A stretch of 64,000 nt of DNA from Sphingomonas colocasiae (GCF_019880585.1 NZ_JAINVV010000012.1:275819-339818), one strand, 5' to 3'. Positions 7,094 through 16,116 are shown, numbered from the stretch's first letter. Notes: a model not told the origin generated them from the sequence alone. Numbers and translations: made by a program.

Positions 7094-9364
7094 TCAGAAG
7101 CTCAGCCGGGCTGTCACGCCATAGGTGCGCGGCGTGGCGGGAACGAGAAAGTTGTAAGGAAAGCCAGCCCCGCGCAGATCCAGCCCGTAGCTGTAGACCT
7201 TTTTGTCGAAGGCATTGTTGATCCAGGCGCGGATCTGCGCACGCCCATGGCTCCATGCGAGCGATGCGTTGACCTTCGCATAGGCCGGTTGCTGGAGTTC
7301 CGCATTGACCTGGCCCGTGCCCACGGCGTCGATGGCGTTGAACGGCGAAAAGAACTGCCGGCTGAAATAGTTGACGGTGGGCGAAAAGGTCACGGCGTCG
7401 GTGCCGGTATCGAAGATCGTCCAGTCAAACCCCGCCGTCGCCGTCCAGCGCGGCGCGAACGGCAATGCGTTGCCCGACAGATCCGTATTCTGGAGCGTCA
7501 GTTCCTTGTAATCGGCATGCAGATATCCACCCGACGCGTTGATCACGAAACCCGGAAAGGCGCGGAAGGAGGCCTCGACCTCCGCGCCATAGACTTCCGA
7601 CTTCGGTGCATTGACGAGGAACGAGACCGGACCGGGCCTCGTGTCCTGGACCTGCTGATTGCTGTAATCATAATAGAAGCCGGCGGCCGACAATGTCAGC
7701 CGGTTGTCCAGGAAACGGCCTTTGACGCCGACTTCGTAAGCATTCACCTTTTCGGGATCGATATAGGTGATGCCGACCGACGAGGTATAGCCGCCGCCAT
7801 TGAACGCACCCGAACGATAGCCGCGGCTGTAGCTGCCATAGACGAGCGTCCCCCCATCGAACGTATAGCTGAGCGCGGCGCGACCGGTCAGCGCCTTGTT
7901 GCTGCCGTCGACCTGATATCGCGCGGCGGGATCATAGGCGCAGGTTCCCGGCACGCCGGCGCAGGGCACGGTGCCGGCGATCGGCAGATCGGGGCCACCG
8001 AGGTTTCCGGCGAACAGATAGGCGAAACCGTCCCGGTATTTCGCCTTGTCCCAAGTGTAGCGCGCGCCAAGCGTCAGGACGAGCCGCTCGGTGAGATCGT
8101 AATCCCCCTGCAGGAACGCCGCATGGGAACGACGGGATTGGCGATAATGCTGGAAAAACCCGCCATTGACGCCTGGCCCCAGCGCGCTGCCGATATTGAA
8201 GCGATTGTCGGTTATCGTCTGGTCCCAGCCGTAGAATAGGCCACCGACAAGCTTCAGCGCATCTCCGTCATAATTGATCCGCGCTTCCTCGCTGAACTGG
8301 CGGAAGTTCGAGCGCCAGTTGATGTCGAGCACATCGAGCGGCGAACCGTCGGCGGCCTGCTGAAGATTCTGCTTGCCGCCGTCATAGGAGGTGATCGACG
8401 TCAGTGTGAGTTGGGGGCCGAGTTCGAGAGCGACATTGGCCGCCACACCCCATGCATCGGTGCGGCTTTCGCCGATGCTGTTCTCGTTCACCTCGAAAAA
8501 GCCCTGCCCGGGCGTATCGGGGCCCGTCAGTCCATGGATACCGGCCTGCGTGCCGCGATCGCGGCCCGCATAGGCCCGAATCTTGATATCGAGCGGACCG
8601 TTGCCGGGCCTTATGCGGAGGGAGACGCGCCCCTGCAGCGTATCGACGCTGTTCGCATCCCGTCCACCCGGCGCGACATTGCGGATCTGGCCGTCACCCT
8701 TCTCGAAATTGGCGGCGACACGGATACCCAGTTGATCCTCGACCATGGTCGCCTCGACCGCGCCCTGGGCCCGGTAAGTATCGAAACTGCCATAGCCGGC
8801 TTCGACATAGCCGCTGCCGCCAGAGAGCTTCGGCGCGCGGGTGATGAAGTTGATGGCGCCGCCCGTGGTGTTGCGCCCGAACAAGGTGCCTTGCGGTCCA
8901 CGCAGCACCTCCACCCGATCAAGGTCGAAAAGGCCCATGCCATGGCTCGTGCGGGCCGCGATGTACACGTCGTCGATATAGACGCCGACCGGCGAAGCCT
9001 GGTTCGAATTATACTCGTTCGCGACGCTGATGCCGCGAAGCGAAAAATTCGGCTGCGTATTGCCATAAGGACTGCTGACCTGAAGATTGGGGACAGCGGT
9101 AGCCAGTGCGGCGGAGTTGGATATGCCCTTGTTCTGGAGCGTATCTCCGCCAAGTGCCGATATCGCGAGCGGAACCCGCAACAGGGATTGTTCGCGCCGC
9201 TGCGCGGTCACGACGATATCGCCCGGTGCCTCGGGCTCGGCGGATTCCACGGCGGGCACCTCCCGCGACAAGGGGGCATTCGTCGCCTGGGCCAAGGCCG
9301 GAGAAGAGGCGGTGACCAGCAACACCAGGGCGGCGTGGCGCGGATGCGCGGAAAAATTCTTCAT
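7094..9364 (-). CDS. TonB-dependent outer-membrane receptor
   Basis: A 756-residue outer-membrane receptor. A signal peptide ends near ALAQ (residue 25), followed by a TonB box (DIVVTAQRR) and a plug domain with LRGISV, YIDDVYI and RVEVLRGPQGTLFGRN. The remaining 550 residues are the beta-barrel, ending in the aromatic RLSF typical of barrel insertion. ATG 9364 is preferred over TTG 9367, with GGGAGAGG just upstream. This type in sphingomonads often imports hydrophobic catabolic substrates rather than siderophores, and its place at the head of a P450/dehydrogenase operon supports that here. Confidence 0.93.
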   Translation of the reverse strand: MKNFSAHPRHAALVLLVTASSPALAQATNAPLSREVPAVESAEPEAPGDIVVTAQRREQSLLRVPLAISALGGDTLQNKGISNSAALATAVPNLQVSSPYGNTQPNFSLRGISVANEYNSNQASPVGVYIDDVYIAARTSHGMGLFDLDRVEVLRGPQGTLFGRNTTGGAINFITRAPKLSGGSGYVEAGYGSFDTYRAQGAVEATMVEDQLGIRVAANFEKGDGQIRNVAPGGRDANSVDTLQGRVSLRIRPGNGPLDIKIRAYAGRDRGTQAGIHGLTGPDTPGQGFFEVNENSIGESRTDAWGVAANVALELGPQLTLTSITSYDGGKQNLQQAADGSPLDVLDINWRSNFRQFSEEARINYDGDALKLVGGLFYGWDQTITDNRFNIGSALGPGVNGGFFQHYRQSRRSHAAFLQGDYDLTERLVLTLGARYTWDKAKYRDGFAYLFAGNLGGPDLPIAGTVPCAGVPGTCAYDPAARYQVDGSNKALTGRAALSYTFDGGTLVYGSYSRGYRSGAFNGGGYTSSVGITYIDPEKVNAYEVGVKGRFLDNRLTLSAAGFYYDYSNQQVQDTRPGPVSFLVNAPKSEVYGAEVEASFRAFPGFVINASGGYLHADYKELTLQNTDLSGNALPFAPRWTATAGFDWTIFDTGTDAVTFSPTVNYFSRQFFSPFNAIDAVGTGQVNAELQQPAYAKVNASLAWSHGRAQIRAWINNAFDKKVYSYGLDLRGAGFPYNFLVPATPRTYGVTARLSF

Positions 9365-9523
9365 CAACCTCTCCCGTCATGATCGATCCGTCGTCTGCGG
9401 ATCCTGAAACGATCGGATCTTATCTAGCGGGATGCACGGCGCCTGGCTTTGCACAGACTTATGGCGAGATTTGACAAAAATTGCGCACCGCTTGCGCGTC
9501 GGCGCGCTTGCGGGCTTTCCTTG

Positions 9524-9544
9524 TGGCGCGTGGTCCACACGCCA
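9524..9544. promoter_or_regulatory. inverted repeat in the TonB receptor/CoA ligase divergent region
   Basis: TGGCGCGTGG and CCACACGCCA flank a single T, with one mismatch in ten. The repeat lies 25 bp before the ATG of the CoA ligase and just upstream of its GAGAGGA ribosome site. It could be an operator or a 5'-leader hairpin. A TTGACA at 9471-9476 is a candidate -35 box for the ligase; no good -10 box was found. Confidence 0.4.
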
Positions 9545-9568
9545 GGAACAAGACTGAGAGGATCTCGA

Positions 9569-11131
9569 ATGCATCCGTCGGCCCATGCGCGCTCGATGCC
9601 GCTGAAACCGGCGATCATCATCGCGGAATCAGGCGAAACCATCGATTATGCCACGCTCGACGCGCTCGCGAACCGATCGGCGCACGCCTTGCGGTCGCTC
9701 GATCTGAAGCGCGGCGATATCGTCGCGACGCTCTTCGACAATGGACCGGAGGTGTTTATCTTCGGTCTCGCGGCGCAGAGGACCGGGCTCTATCTCACGT
9801 CCATTTCGAACAAGCTGAGCGCCGCCGATATCGGCTATATCGTCAGGGATTGCGGCGCCAGGCTGCTCATCGCCAGCGATGGGTTTCGCCGCCTTGCCAA
9901 GCAAGCGCTCCCCGATTGCCCCGGCGTTACCCTGATGACCTGGTCCGATCGATCGGACCAGGAACAATCGTGGCAGGCATTGGCCAGGAGCCAACCCGCG
10001 TCGGCAATCGCCGATCAAAGCCCGGGCACCGACATGCTCTATTCCTCAGGGACCACCGGCCGCCCCAAGGGGGTCAAGTTTCCACTCCCGGAAGGCGACA
10101 TCGACCATCCGACGCCGCTGATGTCGATGGGGAGCGCGCTCTACGGGATGGGCCCCGGTTCGATCTATCTTTCGACATCCCCTCTCTATCACGCAGCCCC
10201 GCTTCGATGGGCAATGACGATGCACCGACTGGGAGGAACGGTGGTGGTCATGGAGCGGTTCGACGCGGAACGGGCTCTTGCATTCATCGAGCAATACCGG
10301 ATCACCCATGCGACCTTCGTGCCCACCCATTTCATCCGCATGCTGAAACTGCCCGAAGAGTCGCGAACCCGCTACGATCCCTCGTCGCTGCAGGCGGCCA
10401 TCCACGCCGCGGCGCCCTGCCCCGTTCCGGTCAAGCAGGCCATGATCGATTGGTGGGGACCGATCCTGCACGAATATTATTCAGGCACCGAGCAATGCGG
10501 AATCACCGCCCTTTCCTCCAGCGAGTGGCTCGTCAGGCCAGGTTCCGTGGGCAGGGCGGTGCTCGCGACGCTGAAGATCACCGACGAAGCGGGCAACGAG
10601 GTACCGACCGGCGTCGACGGGAATGTCTGCTTCGCCGATGGGCCGGCGTTCCAATATCACAATGATCCCGACAAGACCGCCCAAGCCTATGACCGCAACG
10701 GCTGGGCGACACTCGGCGATATCGGCCATGTCGACAAGGATGGCTATCTCTTCCTGACCGACCGCAAGAGTTTCATGATCATCTCCGGCGGGGTCAACAT
10801 CTATCCGCAGGAGATAGAGGATTGTTTGATCACACATCCGAAAGTCATCGACGCGGCGGTCATCGGCATCCCCGACGACGAGATGGGCGAGAGTGTCCTT
10901 GCCATCGTCCAGCCAGCCCCCGGCACCACGGTCGATGCGGCGCTTCGCGATGAATTGCGCAACCATGTTCGAAGCGCGCTGGGGGGTGTGAAGACACCGA
11001 GATCCTTCGAATTCCGAATGCGATTGCCTCGCGAACCCACCGGCAAACTCATGAAGCGCACGCTCATCGACGAGTTTCGGGCCAATCCGTCAGCGTGCGA
11101 TGACATGACCGGTTTCAGACAGTTCCGGTGA
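9569..11131 (+). CDS. AMP-forming acyl-CoA ligase
   Basis: Start chosen at ATG 9569 because GAGAGGA lies seven bases upstream and homology begins soon after. The 520-residue ANL-family enzyme has the P-loop YSSGTTGRPKG near residue 160, YYSGTEQCG (the A5 motif), and LGDIGHVDKDGYLFLTDR before the hinge. C-terminal PREPTGKLMKR supplies the conserved Lys. It activates a carboxylic acid to acyl-CoA through an acyl-adenylate. It is divergent from the TonB receptor/P450/dehydrogenase operon and probably acts on the acid made by that operon. Confidence 0.93.
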   Translation: MHPSAHARSMPLKPAIIIAESGETIDYATLDALANRSAHALRSLDLKRGDIVATLFDNGPEVFIFGLAAQRTGLYLTSISNKLSAADIGYIVRDCGARLLIASDGFRRLAKQALPDCPGVTLMTWSDRSDQEQSWQALARSQPASAIADQSPGTDMLYSSGTTGRPKGVKFPLPEGDIDHPTPLMSMGSALYGMGPGSIYLSTSPLYHAAPLRWAMTMHRLGGTVVVMERFDAERALAFIEQYRITHATFVPTHFIRMLKLPEESRTRYDPSSLQAAIHAAAPCPVPVKQAMIDWWGPILHEYYSGTEQCGITALSSSEWLVRPGSVGRAVLATLKITDEAGNEVPTGVDGNVCFADGPAFQYHNDPDKTAQAYDRNGWATLGDIGHVDKDGYLFLTDRKSFMIISGGVNIYPQEIEDCLITHPKVIDAAVIGIPDDEMGESVLAIVQPAPGTTVDAALRDELRNHVRSALGGVKTPRSFEFRMRLPREPTGKLMKRTLIDEFRANPSACDDMTGFRQFR

Positions 11132-11270
11132 TTTCGATCGCGTCCCCCTCCCACGCACAGCCATTGCGGGGCAGCCTTTGCGCACGATGCCCTGAACCGC
11201 CGATTTTCATCAGACCGAATGGCGCGCGGTGGACGTGGTTCGCGTCAGGCCGGCAGAACCCCACCCGCCT

Positions 11271-12140
11271 TCACCAACATTTCTCGCCCAGACGCGCGGG
11301 TATCATGCCACCGTCGACCCGCAGGTCGGTTCCCGTGATGAATGAGGCCTGGTCGGACGCCAGAAATGCGGCCGCCATGGCGATATCCATCGGAGCGCCC
11401 CAGCGCCGCAGCGACGTCTGTTCGAGAACGGCGGCGGCCGCCTCGCCATGCTCCACCTCATAACGCCCCATGGGGGTGTTTATGATACCCGGCGAAATGG
11501 AGACAATGCGTGCGCCCTTTTCCGCCCACCGCGCGGATCGCAAGGCGGCCGCGCGGATCGTCGCGCGTTTCGAAAGGCCATAGGCGGGGCCGCTCAGCCC
11601 CGAATAGTGGAACGAATTGTCTCCGATGCCGCCGCCCGCATCGACGAGAATATGTTCGACCTGATCGAGAAGATCCCCGGCATAGGGCGCATCGAGCAGC
11701 CGATCGACCTCTCCGTCCGCCGGCGCGAGATGACCTGCAACGGATGCGACAAGAACCGCGACCGTTCCGTTGATCAGAAAAGCTTCCATTGCGTCGAGCA
11801 GAAGCGCCGTGCCAAGCACGTTGGTGCGGATGATCGTTTTCCAGTCGGCCATGCCCGACGACACCCCCGCGGTATGCGCGATCACACCGAGCATTCCATG
11901 ATCGCGAACCAGGGCCGAGAGCGAGGCCAGCGTCTCGCCGTCCGCCAGATCCCCTGCCACGCTTCCTACAATGCGATGCCCTTCCTCCGTCAATCTCCTT
12001 GAAAGCCGATCGACCCTTTCGGCCGAGATATCCGCCAGCACCAGATCATGGGTTCGCCCGAATTCGCGAGCACAGGCGACGCCGATGCCGCCGCATCCCC
12101 CCGTCACCACCGCCAGCCGCCGACTGATCGCCGGTTCCAT
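11271..12140 (-). CDS. SDR family oxidoreductase
   Basis: A 289-residue short-chain dehydrogenase, slightly longer than the classical 250 residues because of an insertion around residues 145-180. TGGCGGIG is the cofactor loop, the catalytic Tyr and Lys lie in AYGLSKRA, and C-terminal FITGTDLRVDGGM closes the family signature. The family NNAG motif is replaced by HTAG. It resembles 3-alpha-hydroxysteroid dehydrogenase-like SDRs with a similar insert, but the substrate is unknown. It is divergent from the TetR gene, and an operator-like palindrome at 12167-12180 sits just upstream of its start. Confidence 0.9.
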   Translation of the reverse strand: MEPAISRRLAVVTGGCGGIGVACAREFGRTHDLVLADISAERVDRLSRRLTEEGHRIVGSVAGDLADGETLASLSALVRDHGMLGVIAHTAGVSSGMADWKTIIRTNVLGTALLLDAMEAFLINGTVAVLVASVAGHLAPADGEVDRLLDAPYAGDLLDQVEHILVDAGGGIGDNSFHYSGLSGPAYGLSKRATIRAAALRSARWAEKGARIVSISPGIINTPMGRYEVEHGEAAAAVLEQTSLRRWGAPMDIAMAAAFLASDQASFITGTDLRVDGGMIPARLGEKCW

Positions 12141-12166
12141 CCCGCCCTCCTCTTTCGCATTATCTA

Positions 12167-12180
12167 TATATCTTGTTATA
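12167..12180. promoter_or_regulatory. putative TetR operator, copy 1
   Basis: TATATC-TT-GTTATA is an imperfect palindrome, one mismatch from the perfect TATATC-AA-GATATA found before the Baeyer-Villiger gene at 13327-13340. It lies 27 bp upstream of the SDR start, in the SDR/TetR divergent region. Recurrence of an AT-rich palindrome next to a TetR gene in a GC-rich genome suggests an operator for that regulator. Confidence 0.5.
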
Positions 12181-12321
12181 TTATTGATCGGCGGGGATCA
12201 ACAGTCGCCGACTTGCCCCGGCGGCGGCGGCCACGCAGTTGCCAAATGCCGGGGACAAAGGCATCGAGGATGCGGGCGGCTTCAAGGCCGGCCCGGCGCG
12301 AAAAGACGGCGAGATCAAGGG

Positions 12322-13023
12322 ATGCGAGCAACCACACGGCGCGGATCGGCGGATGGCGAGACCGAAGCACTCGGCAAGCAGCGCGCCTATAACAGCCAGT
12401 CGATGACCGAGCGGCGCTCCCGGATCATTGCCGCGACGCTTGCGACGATCGAGGAAAACGGCCTCGCCAAGACAACGATCCGGACAGTCAGCAAGCGCGC
12501 GGGCGTCGCGCTGCGGACGCTGTACCTGTATTTCGACAATCGCGAGGCGATGATCAGCGTCGCGATCAAGGAGTTTTTCCACCAGTCAGTGGAAGCGGGA
12601 AAAGACGAGGACGGTCCGGCCACCCTCGACCAGATGCTGGAGCGGTTCGATCGGTTGAGCGACGTCATCAAGAATTCGCGCGCCTATTCGGCGGCGCTCG
12701 CCCCGATCTATTTCTCGACCAATCTCGACAGCCGTATCTACGACATATTGCGCAACATCGCGCTGTCGCACGTCTTCCCATATCTCGACATCTGCCTGAA
12801 ATCGGCGCGCATGCGCCCGAGCGCGCAGATGAAGGATCTGATCTGCACGCATATCGCCAACACCGAATATGCCGTGATCAACGATGCCCTGGCGGGCAGG
12901 CTGCCTGAAGCCAGGCTTGCGCTCTGCCTGAAGATCGCCGTCCTGTCCTGTATCGCGGGCTTCATTCCCAAACCGCCCAAGGATCTGGTCACCACGCTGC
13001 AGGAATTGCAGTCCACCCTTTGA
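12322..13023 (+). CDS. TetR-family transcriptional regulator
   Basis: The N-terminal helix-turn-helix is clear: SRIIAATLATIEENGLAKT followed by RTVSKRAGVALRTLYLYFDN. The C-terminal domain of about 150 residues is ligand-binding and not family-specific. Starts at ATG 12322 (233 residues) or ATG 12403 (206 residues) are both possible; neither has a strong ribosome site, and the earlier one leaves a basic, disordered N-terminal extension. The gene is divergent from the SDR and 370 bp before the Baeyer-Villiger monooxygenase. Matching palindromes before both neighbours suggest a local repressor that responds to a cyclic ketone or alcohol. Confidence 0.88.
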   Translation: MRATTRRGSADGETEALGKQRAYNSQSMTERRSRIIAATLATIEENGLAKTTIRTVSKRAGVALRTLYLYFDNREAMISVAIKEFFHQSVEAGKDEDGPATLDQMLERFDRLSDVIKNSRAYSAALAPIYFSTNLDSRIYDILRNIALSHVFPYLDICLKSARMRPSAQMKDLICTHIANTEYAVINDALAGRLPEARLALCLKIAVLSCIAGFIPKPPKDLVTTLQELQSTL

Positions 13024-13035
13024 TACCAGGGTGGG

Positions 13036-13051
13036 GGATGCTGACGCATCC
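13036..13051 (+). terminator. hairpin after the TetR gene
   Basis: GGATGC-TGAC-GCATCC is a perfect 6-bp stem 12 bp after the TetR stop. There is no T-run, so termination is uncertain. The rest of 13052-13318 contains no gene, repeat or motif that I recognise. Confidence 0.3.
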
Positions 13052-13318
13052 GTACCCCGCACCGCTCAAGCGTCACGCCACGCCTCGATGATCGGCCCGA
13101 GCGTCGCGCGGCATGCCGCACGCGCCCCGTTCCGCGGCATGCCCGGTAGCGATCACGCCACACATGCGGGAGCCGGCACGGTTTCGCGCGACGCCCGGAG
13201 ATGAAGGCTCGGCAAGGCCGATCATCGTGCATCGACCGATCATCATCGCATGCCTTCCCACGCTTCGGCCACCCAACCCCGATCATGCGCTCGCCCGGGC
13301 CCGCATCGGGCTCCCCAC

Positions 13319-13346
13319 TTGAACATTATATCAAGATATATATTCT
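13319..13346 (+). promoter_or_regulatory. promoter and TetR operator, copy 2, before the BVMO gene
   Basis: TTGAAC (13319-13324) and TATTCT (13341-13346) are separated by 16 bp. The perfect palindrome TATATC-AA-GATATA (13327-13340) fills the spacer. A regulator bound here would block RNA polymerase. The palindrome matches the site at 12167-12180 beside the TetR gene. Confidence 0.55.
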
Positions 13347-13392
13347 TGCCTTTGGAAAGCGGCTGAGTCGCTGTGCAAGGGTGGAGGAGAGG

Positions 13393-15048
13393 ATGGCCGA
13401 TCGCCGGCACGAAGATGATGGAATCCTGGACGTTCTCGTGCTGGGCGGCGGCTTTGGCGGGCTGCACAGCCTGTATCGGCTGCGCGAGGACGGGCACCGG
13501 GTGCTGGTGCTTGAGGCCGCACCGGATGTTGGCGGCGCATGGTATTGGAACCGCTATCCGGGTGCGCGCTGCGACGTTGAAAGCCTTGTCTACTGCTATA
13601 CTTTTTCGCCGGTCATCGATGCCGAATGGCGGTGGAGCGAGCGCTATGCGGCGCGCGACGAGATCGTGCGCTATCTTCGCTGGGTTTCGGAACGGCTCGA
13701 CCTGAGAAAGGACATCCGCTTCGATTCGCGGCTTGCCAAAGCGCATTACGACGCGGCGGACAATCTCTGGAATTTCGAGACCGAAGGCGGCGATCGCTAC
13801 CGGGCACGGCACTTCCTGTCCGCCGCCGGCCCGATCTCCGCCCCGATCATGCCGGACATCCCCGGGCTCGACCGATTCCAGGGGGACATCATCCACACCG
13901 CACGTTGGCCGGAGGCCTATCCCGATTTCGCCGGCAAGCGCGTCGGGATCATCGGCACGGGATCTTCGGGCACCCAGGTGATCCCGATCGTCGCGCAACA
14001 ATGCGAAAAGCTCACCGTCTTCCTGCGCACGCCCAATTTCTACTCGCCCGCGCGCAACCGGCCGCTGACCGATGCCGACCATCAATGGTGGCAGCAGAAT
14101 CGCGACCTCACCCGCGAGCGCCTGCAGCAGGGCCGGCGCTGGGGCGGCGGCGACATCATGCTCGACGACGAAATCAACGACGCGATGTTCGAACCCGCCT
14201 CGAACTTCACGACCGAGCGCCGCCGTGAAATCTATGAAGCGCGCTACGCCAATGGCGGCGGCGTCGTCGGCTGGGCGTTCGCCGACGCGATGGTCAGCGT
14301 CGACGCCAACGAGGAAGCCGGCGATTTTCTGCGCGAGAAGGTGCGCGACGCCATCGTCGATCCCGCGATCGCGGACAAGCTCACACCGCGCGGCTTCGCC
14401 TATGGAACCAAGCGGGTCACCGTCGGCACCGATTTTCCCGAAACCTTCAATCGCGACAATGTCGAACTTGTCGACGTGAAGACCGAAACGCTGGAGGGGT
14501 TCAACGAACGGGGCGCGATCGTCGCGGGGCGCGAGATTGCGCTCGACTATCTGATCGCCGCGTCGGGCTTCGACGCGTTGACGGGTGCGCTGACGACGAT
14601 CGACGTGCGCGGCAAGGACGGCCGCTCGCTCGGCGAGATATGGGCGGACGGCCCGCAGACCTATCTCGGGATCAGCGTTCTCGGTTTTCCGAACATGTAC
14701 ATGATCGGCGGACCGGGCAGCCCGTCGGTTCTGACCAATGTCGTGATGACCAACGAAATGCAGGTGGAGTGGATCGCCGACCTGATCAACCATGTCGAAG
14801 ACAATGGCTATGTCCGGTGCGAAGCGACCGCCGAAGCGCAGAACGAATGGACCGAAAAGGTCGGCGCGCTGGTCCGGGGCAATTTGTGGGAGACCGCCGA
14901 AAGCTGGTATGTCGGCGCCAATGTTCCCGGCAAACCGCGCGTGATCCTCGCCTATGCGGGCGGCTATACCGCGTACAAGGCCGAATGCGCGGAGATCAGC
15001 GCCGCCGGTTATCCCGGCTATCGCTTCACAACCGAGAACGGCCATTAG
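13393..15048 (+). CDS. Baeyer-Villiger monooxygenase (flavin-containing)
   Basis: The start at ATG 13393 follows GGAGGAGAGG. The 551-residue product has the FAD loop LGGGFGGL at the N-terminus, the Baeyer-Villiger fingerprint FQGDIIHTARWP near residue 160, and the NADPH loop GIIGTGSSGTQ directly after it. Length and motif order match cyclohexanone and cyclopentadecanone monooxygenases. The enzyme inserts oxygen beside a ketone to give an ester or lactone, which allows ring cleavage by an esterase. The neighbouring SDR could make the ketone from an alcohol, and esterases occur at 25.7 and 34 kb. The ketone substrate is unknown. Confidence 0.95.
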   Translation: MADRRHEDDGILDVLVLGGGFGGLHSLYRLREDGHRVLVLEAAPDVGGAWYWNRYPGARCDVESLVYCYTFSPVIDAEWRWSERYAARDEIVRYLRWVSERLDLRKDIRFDSRLAKAHYDAADNLWNFETEGGDRYRARHFLSAAGPISAPIMPDIPGLDRFQGDIIHTARWPEAYPDFAGKRVGIIGTGSSGTQVIPIVAQQCEKLTVFLRTPNFYSPARNRPLTDADHQWWQQNRDLTRERLQQGRRWGGGDIMLDDEINDAMFEPASNFTTERRREIYEARYANGGGVVGWAFADAMVSVDANEEAGDFLREKVRDAIVDPAIADKLTPRGFAYGTKRVTVGTDFPETFNRDNVELVDVKTETLEGFNERGAIVAGREIALDYLIAASGFDALTGALTTIDVRGKDGRSLGEIWADGPQTYLGISVLGFPNMYMIGGPGSPSVLTNVVMTNEMQVEWIADLINHVEDNGYVRCEATAEAQNEWTEKVGALVRGNLWETAESWYVGANVPGKPRVILAYAGGYTAYKAECAEISAAGYPGYRFTTENGH

Positions 15049-15183
15049 AGTGATTTCGAAGCAGGCGCCCCCACCTGTCGGTTCGCGGCCATCGGGCCGG
15101 CGGAGCCAAGTGACGGGAAACAAGATATTCAGAGTCGGCCCGGTTCGATCTGAACCGGATCGACTCCAGCCTTGATGAAGGGA

Positions 15184-15216
15184 CGGCGCCAAGGCGCCGC
15201 CCCCTCTCCCCCTTTT
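15184..15216 (+). terminator. possible terminator after the BVMO gene
   Basis: CGGCGCC-AA-GGCGCCG is a perfect 7-bp stem (15184-15199), followed by a pyrimidine tract ending in TTTT at 15213-15216. It lies 135 bp after the BVMO stop in a convergent gap. Confidence 0.45.
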
Positions 15217-15234
15217 CGAGAGCGCAATGGCTTG

Positions 15235-15316
15235 GAGTCTGTTTGAAGATGCGCCTTTGGCGCATTGCTGCGCCAGCCTTGGAAATGTGCTCTTCCGCGC
15301 ATTTCCAAACGGACTC
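15235..15316. repeat. nested palindromic intergenic element
   Basis: The outer arms GAGTCTGTTTG (15235-15245) and CAAACGGACTC (15306-15316) pair with one mismatch. Inside are two more hairpins: ATGCGCC-TTT-GGCGCAT (15249-15265) and GGAAATGTGC (15281-15290) against GCGCATTTCC (15297-15306), again with one mismatch. The 82-bp element ends right at the enoyl-CoA hydratase stop codon. The cloverleaf-like layout suggests a dispersed REP- or MITE-like intergenic sequence, but only one copy is in this window. Confidence 0.55.
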
Positions 15317-16114
15317 TCAATCCAGCCAGGCAGGCGCGCGCTTTTCGATAAAGGCGCGCGCGCCTTCACGCGCATTGGGCGAAGCGAGCACGTTCGCGAT
15401 CGCCTCTTCCTGCGCGGCTAGAACGGCGGTCTCGTCACGATCGGCGGCGAGCCGCGTCACCCGCAGGCTTTCCCGAACCGAGCTGGGCGCATTGCCGGCA
15501 ATGGCCTGTGCGATCTCGACGGCGGCCGTGATCTCCTGCCCGGCGGGCACCAGCCGGTTCGCCAGCCCGAACGCGCAGGCGCGCTCCGCCGACAGGCGTT
15601 CGCCGGTCACGACCATCTCGATCGCCAGCGCCCGCGGCAGCGCGCGCGCGATACGGTGGCACCCACCGGCGCCGGCGATCAATCCGCGCTTCACCTCGGG
15701 CAAGGCAAAGACCGCATTCTCGCCGGCAACGATCATGTCGCAGGCAAGTGCGAGTTCCATCCCGCCGCCAAAGGCGCCGCCATGGACCGCGGCGATCCAG
15801 GGTTTGGCCCTGGGCGCATAGACGAAGCCGGCGAAGCCGGCGCCGAACGGCATGAGTTCGTCCACGCGCCCCGCGGCGACCACCTTCAGGTCAACACCTG
15901 CGCAAAAGGACTTGCCGCGCGCCGCGAGGATCGCGACGCGGATCGACGGATCCGCCTCGATCCGCATCGTATATTCGCCGAGTTGCCGCGCGAGCGCGCC
16001 ATTGACCGCATTATGCGCCCCGGGCCGGTTGAGCGTGAGCAAGACGACGTGATCGCCGATACGCTCGAACAGAACCTCCGCCTCCTGCCCGTCCGCCTGC
16101 ACATCGATCGCCAT
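15317..16114 (-). CDS. enoyl-CoA hydratase/isomerase family protein
   Basis: A 265-residue crotonase-fold protein of standard length. The oxyanion-hole segment HGGAFGGGMELALACD and the following FALPEVKRGLIAGAGG, whose Glu aligns with a crotonase catalytic Glu, are both present. It should hydrate (or isomerise) an enoyl-CoA. A GGAGGGACT ribosome site precedes ATG 16114, and the gene lies two bases after the ADP-forming synthetase, so it is the last gene of the long minus-strand operon. The exact reaction within the crotonase family cannot be fixed from motifs alone. Confidence 0.92.
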   Translation of the reverse strand: MAIDVQADGQEAEVLFERIGDHVVLLTLNRPGAHNAVNGALARQLGEYTMRIEADPSIRVAILAARGKSFCAGVDLKVVAAGRVDELMPFGAGFAGFVYAPRAKPWIAAVHGGAFGGGMELALACDMIVAGENAVFALPEVKRGLIAGAGGCHRIARALPRALAIEMVVTGERLSAERACAFGLANRLVPAGQEITAAVEIAQAIAGNAPSSVRESLRVTRLAADRDETAVLAAQEEAIANVLASPNAREGARAFIEKRAPAWLD

Positions 16115-16116
16115 CG

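Noticed and set aside
12176..12370. Short minus-strand frame across the SDR/TetR divergent region
   Set aside because: It runs through the TetR start on the opposite strand, is basic and low-complexity, and lacks a ribosome site.
13243..15375. Minus-strand frame of 710 codons across the BVMO gene
   Set aside because: It is antisense to the BVMO, which has full FAD, NADPH and fingerprint motifs; the antisense protein has none.
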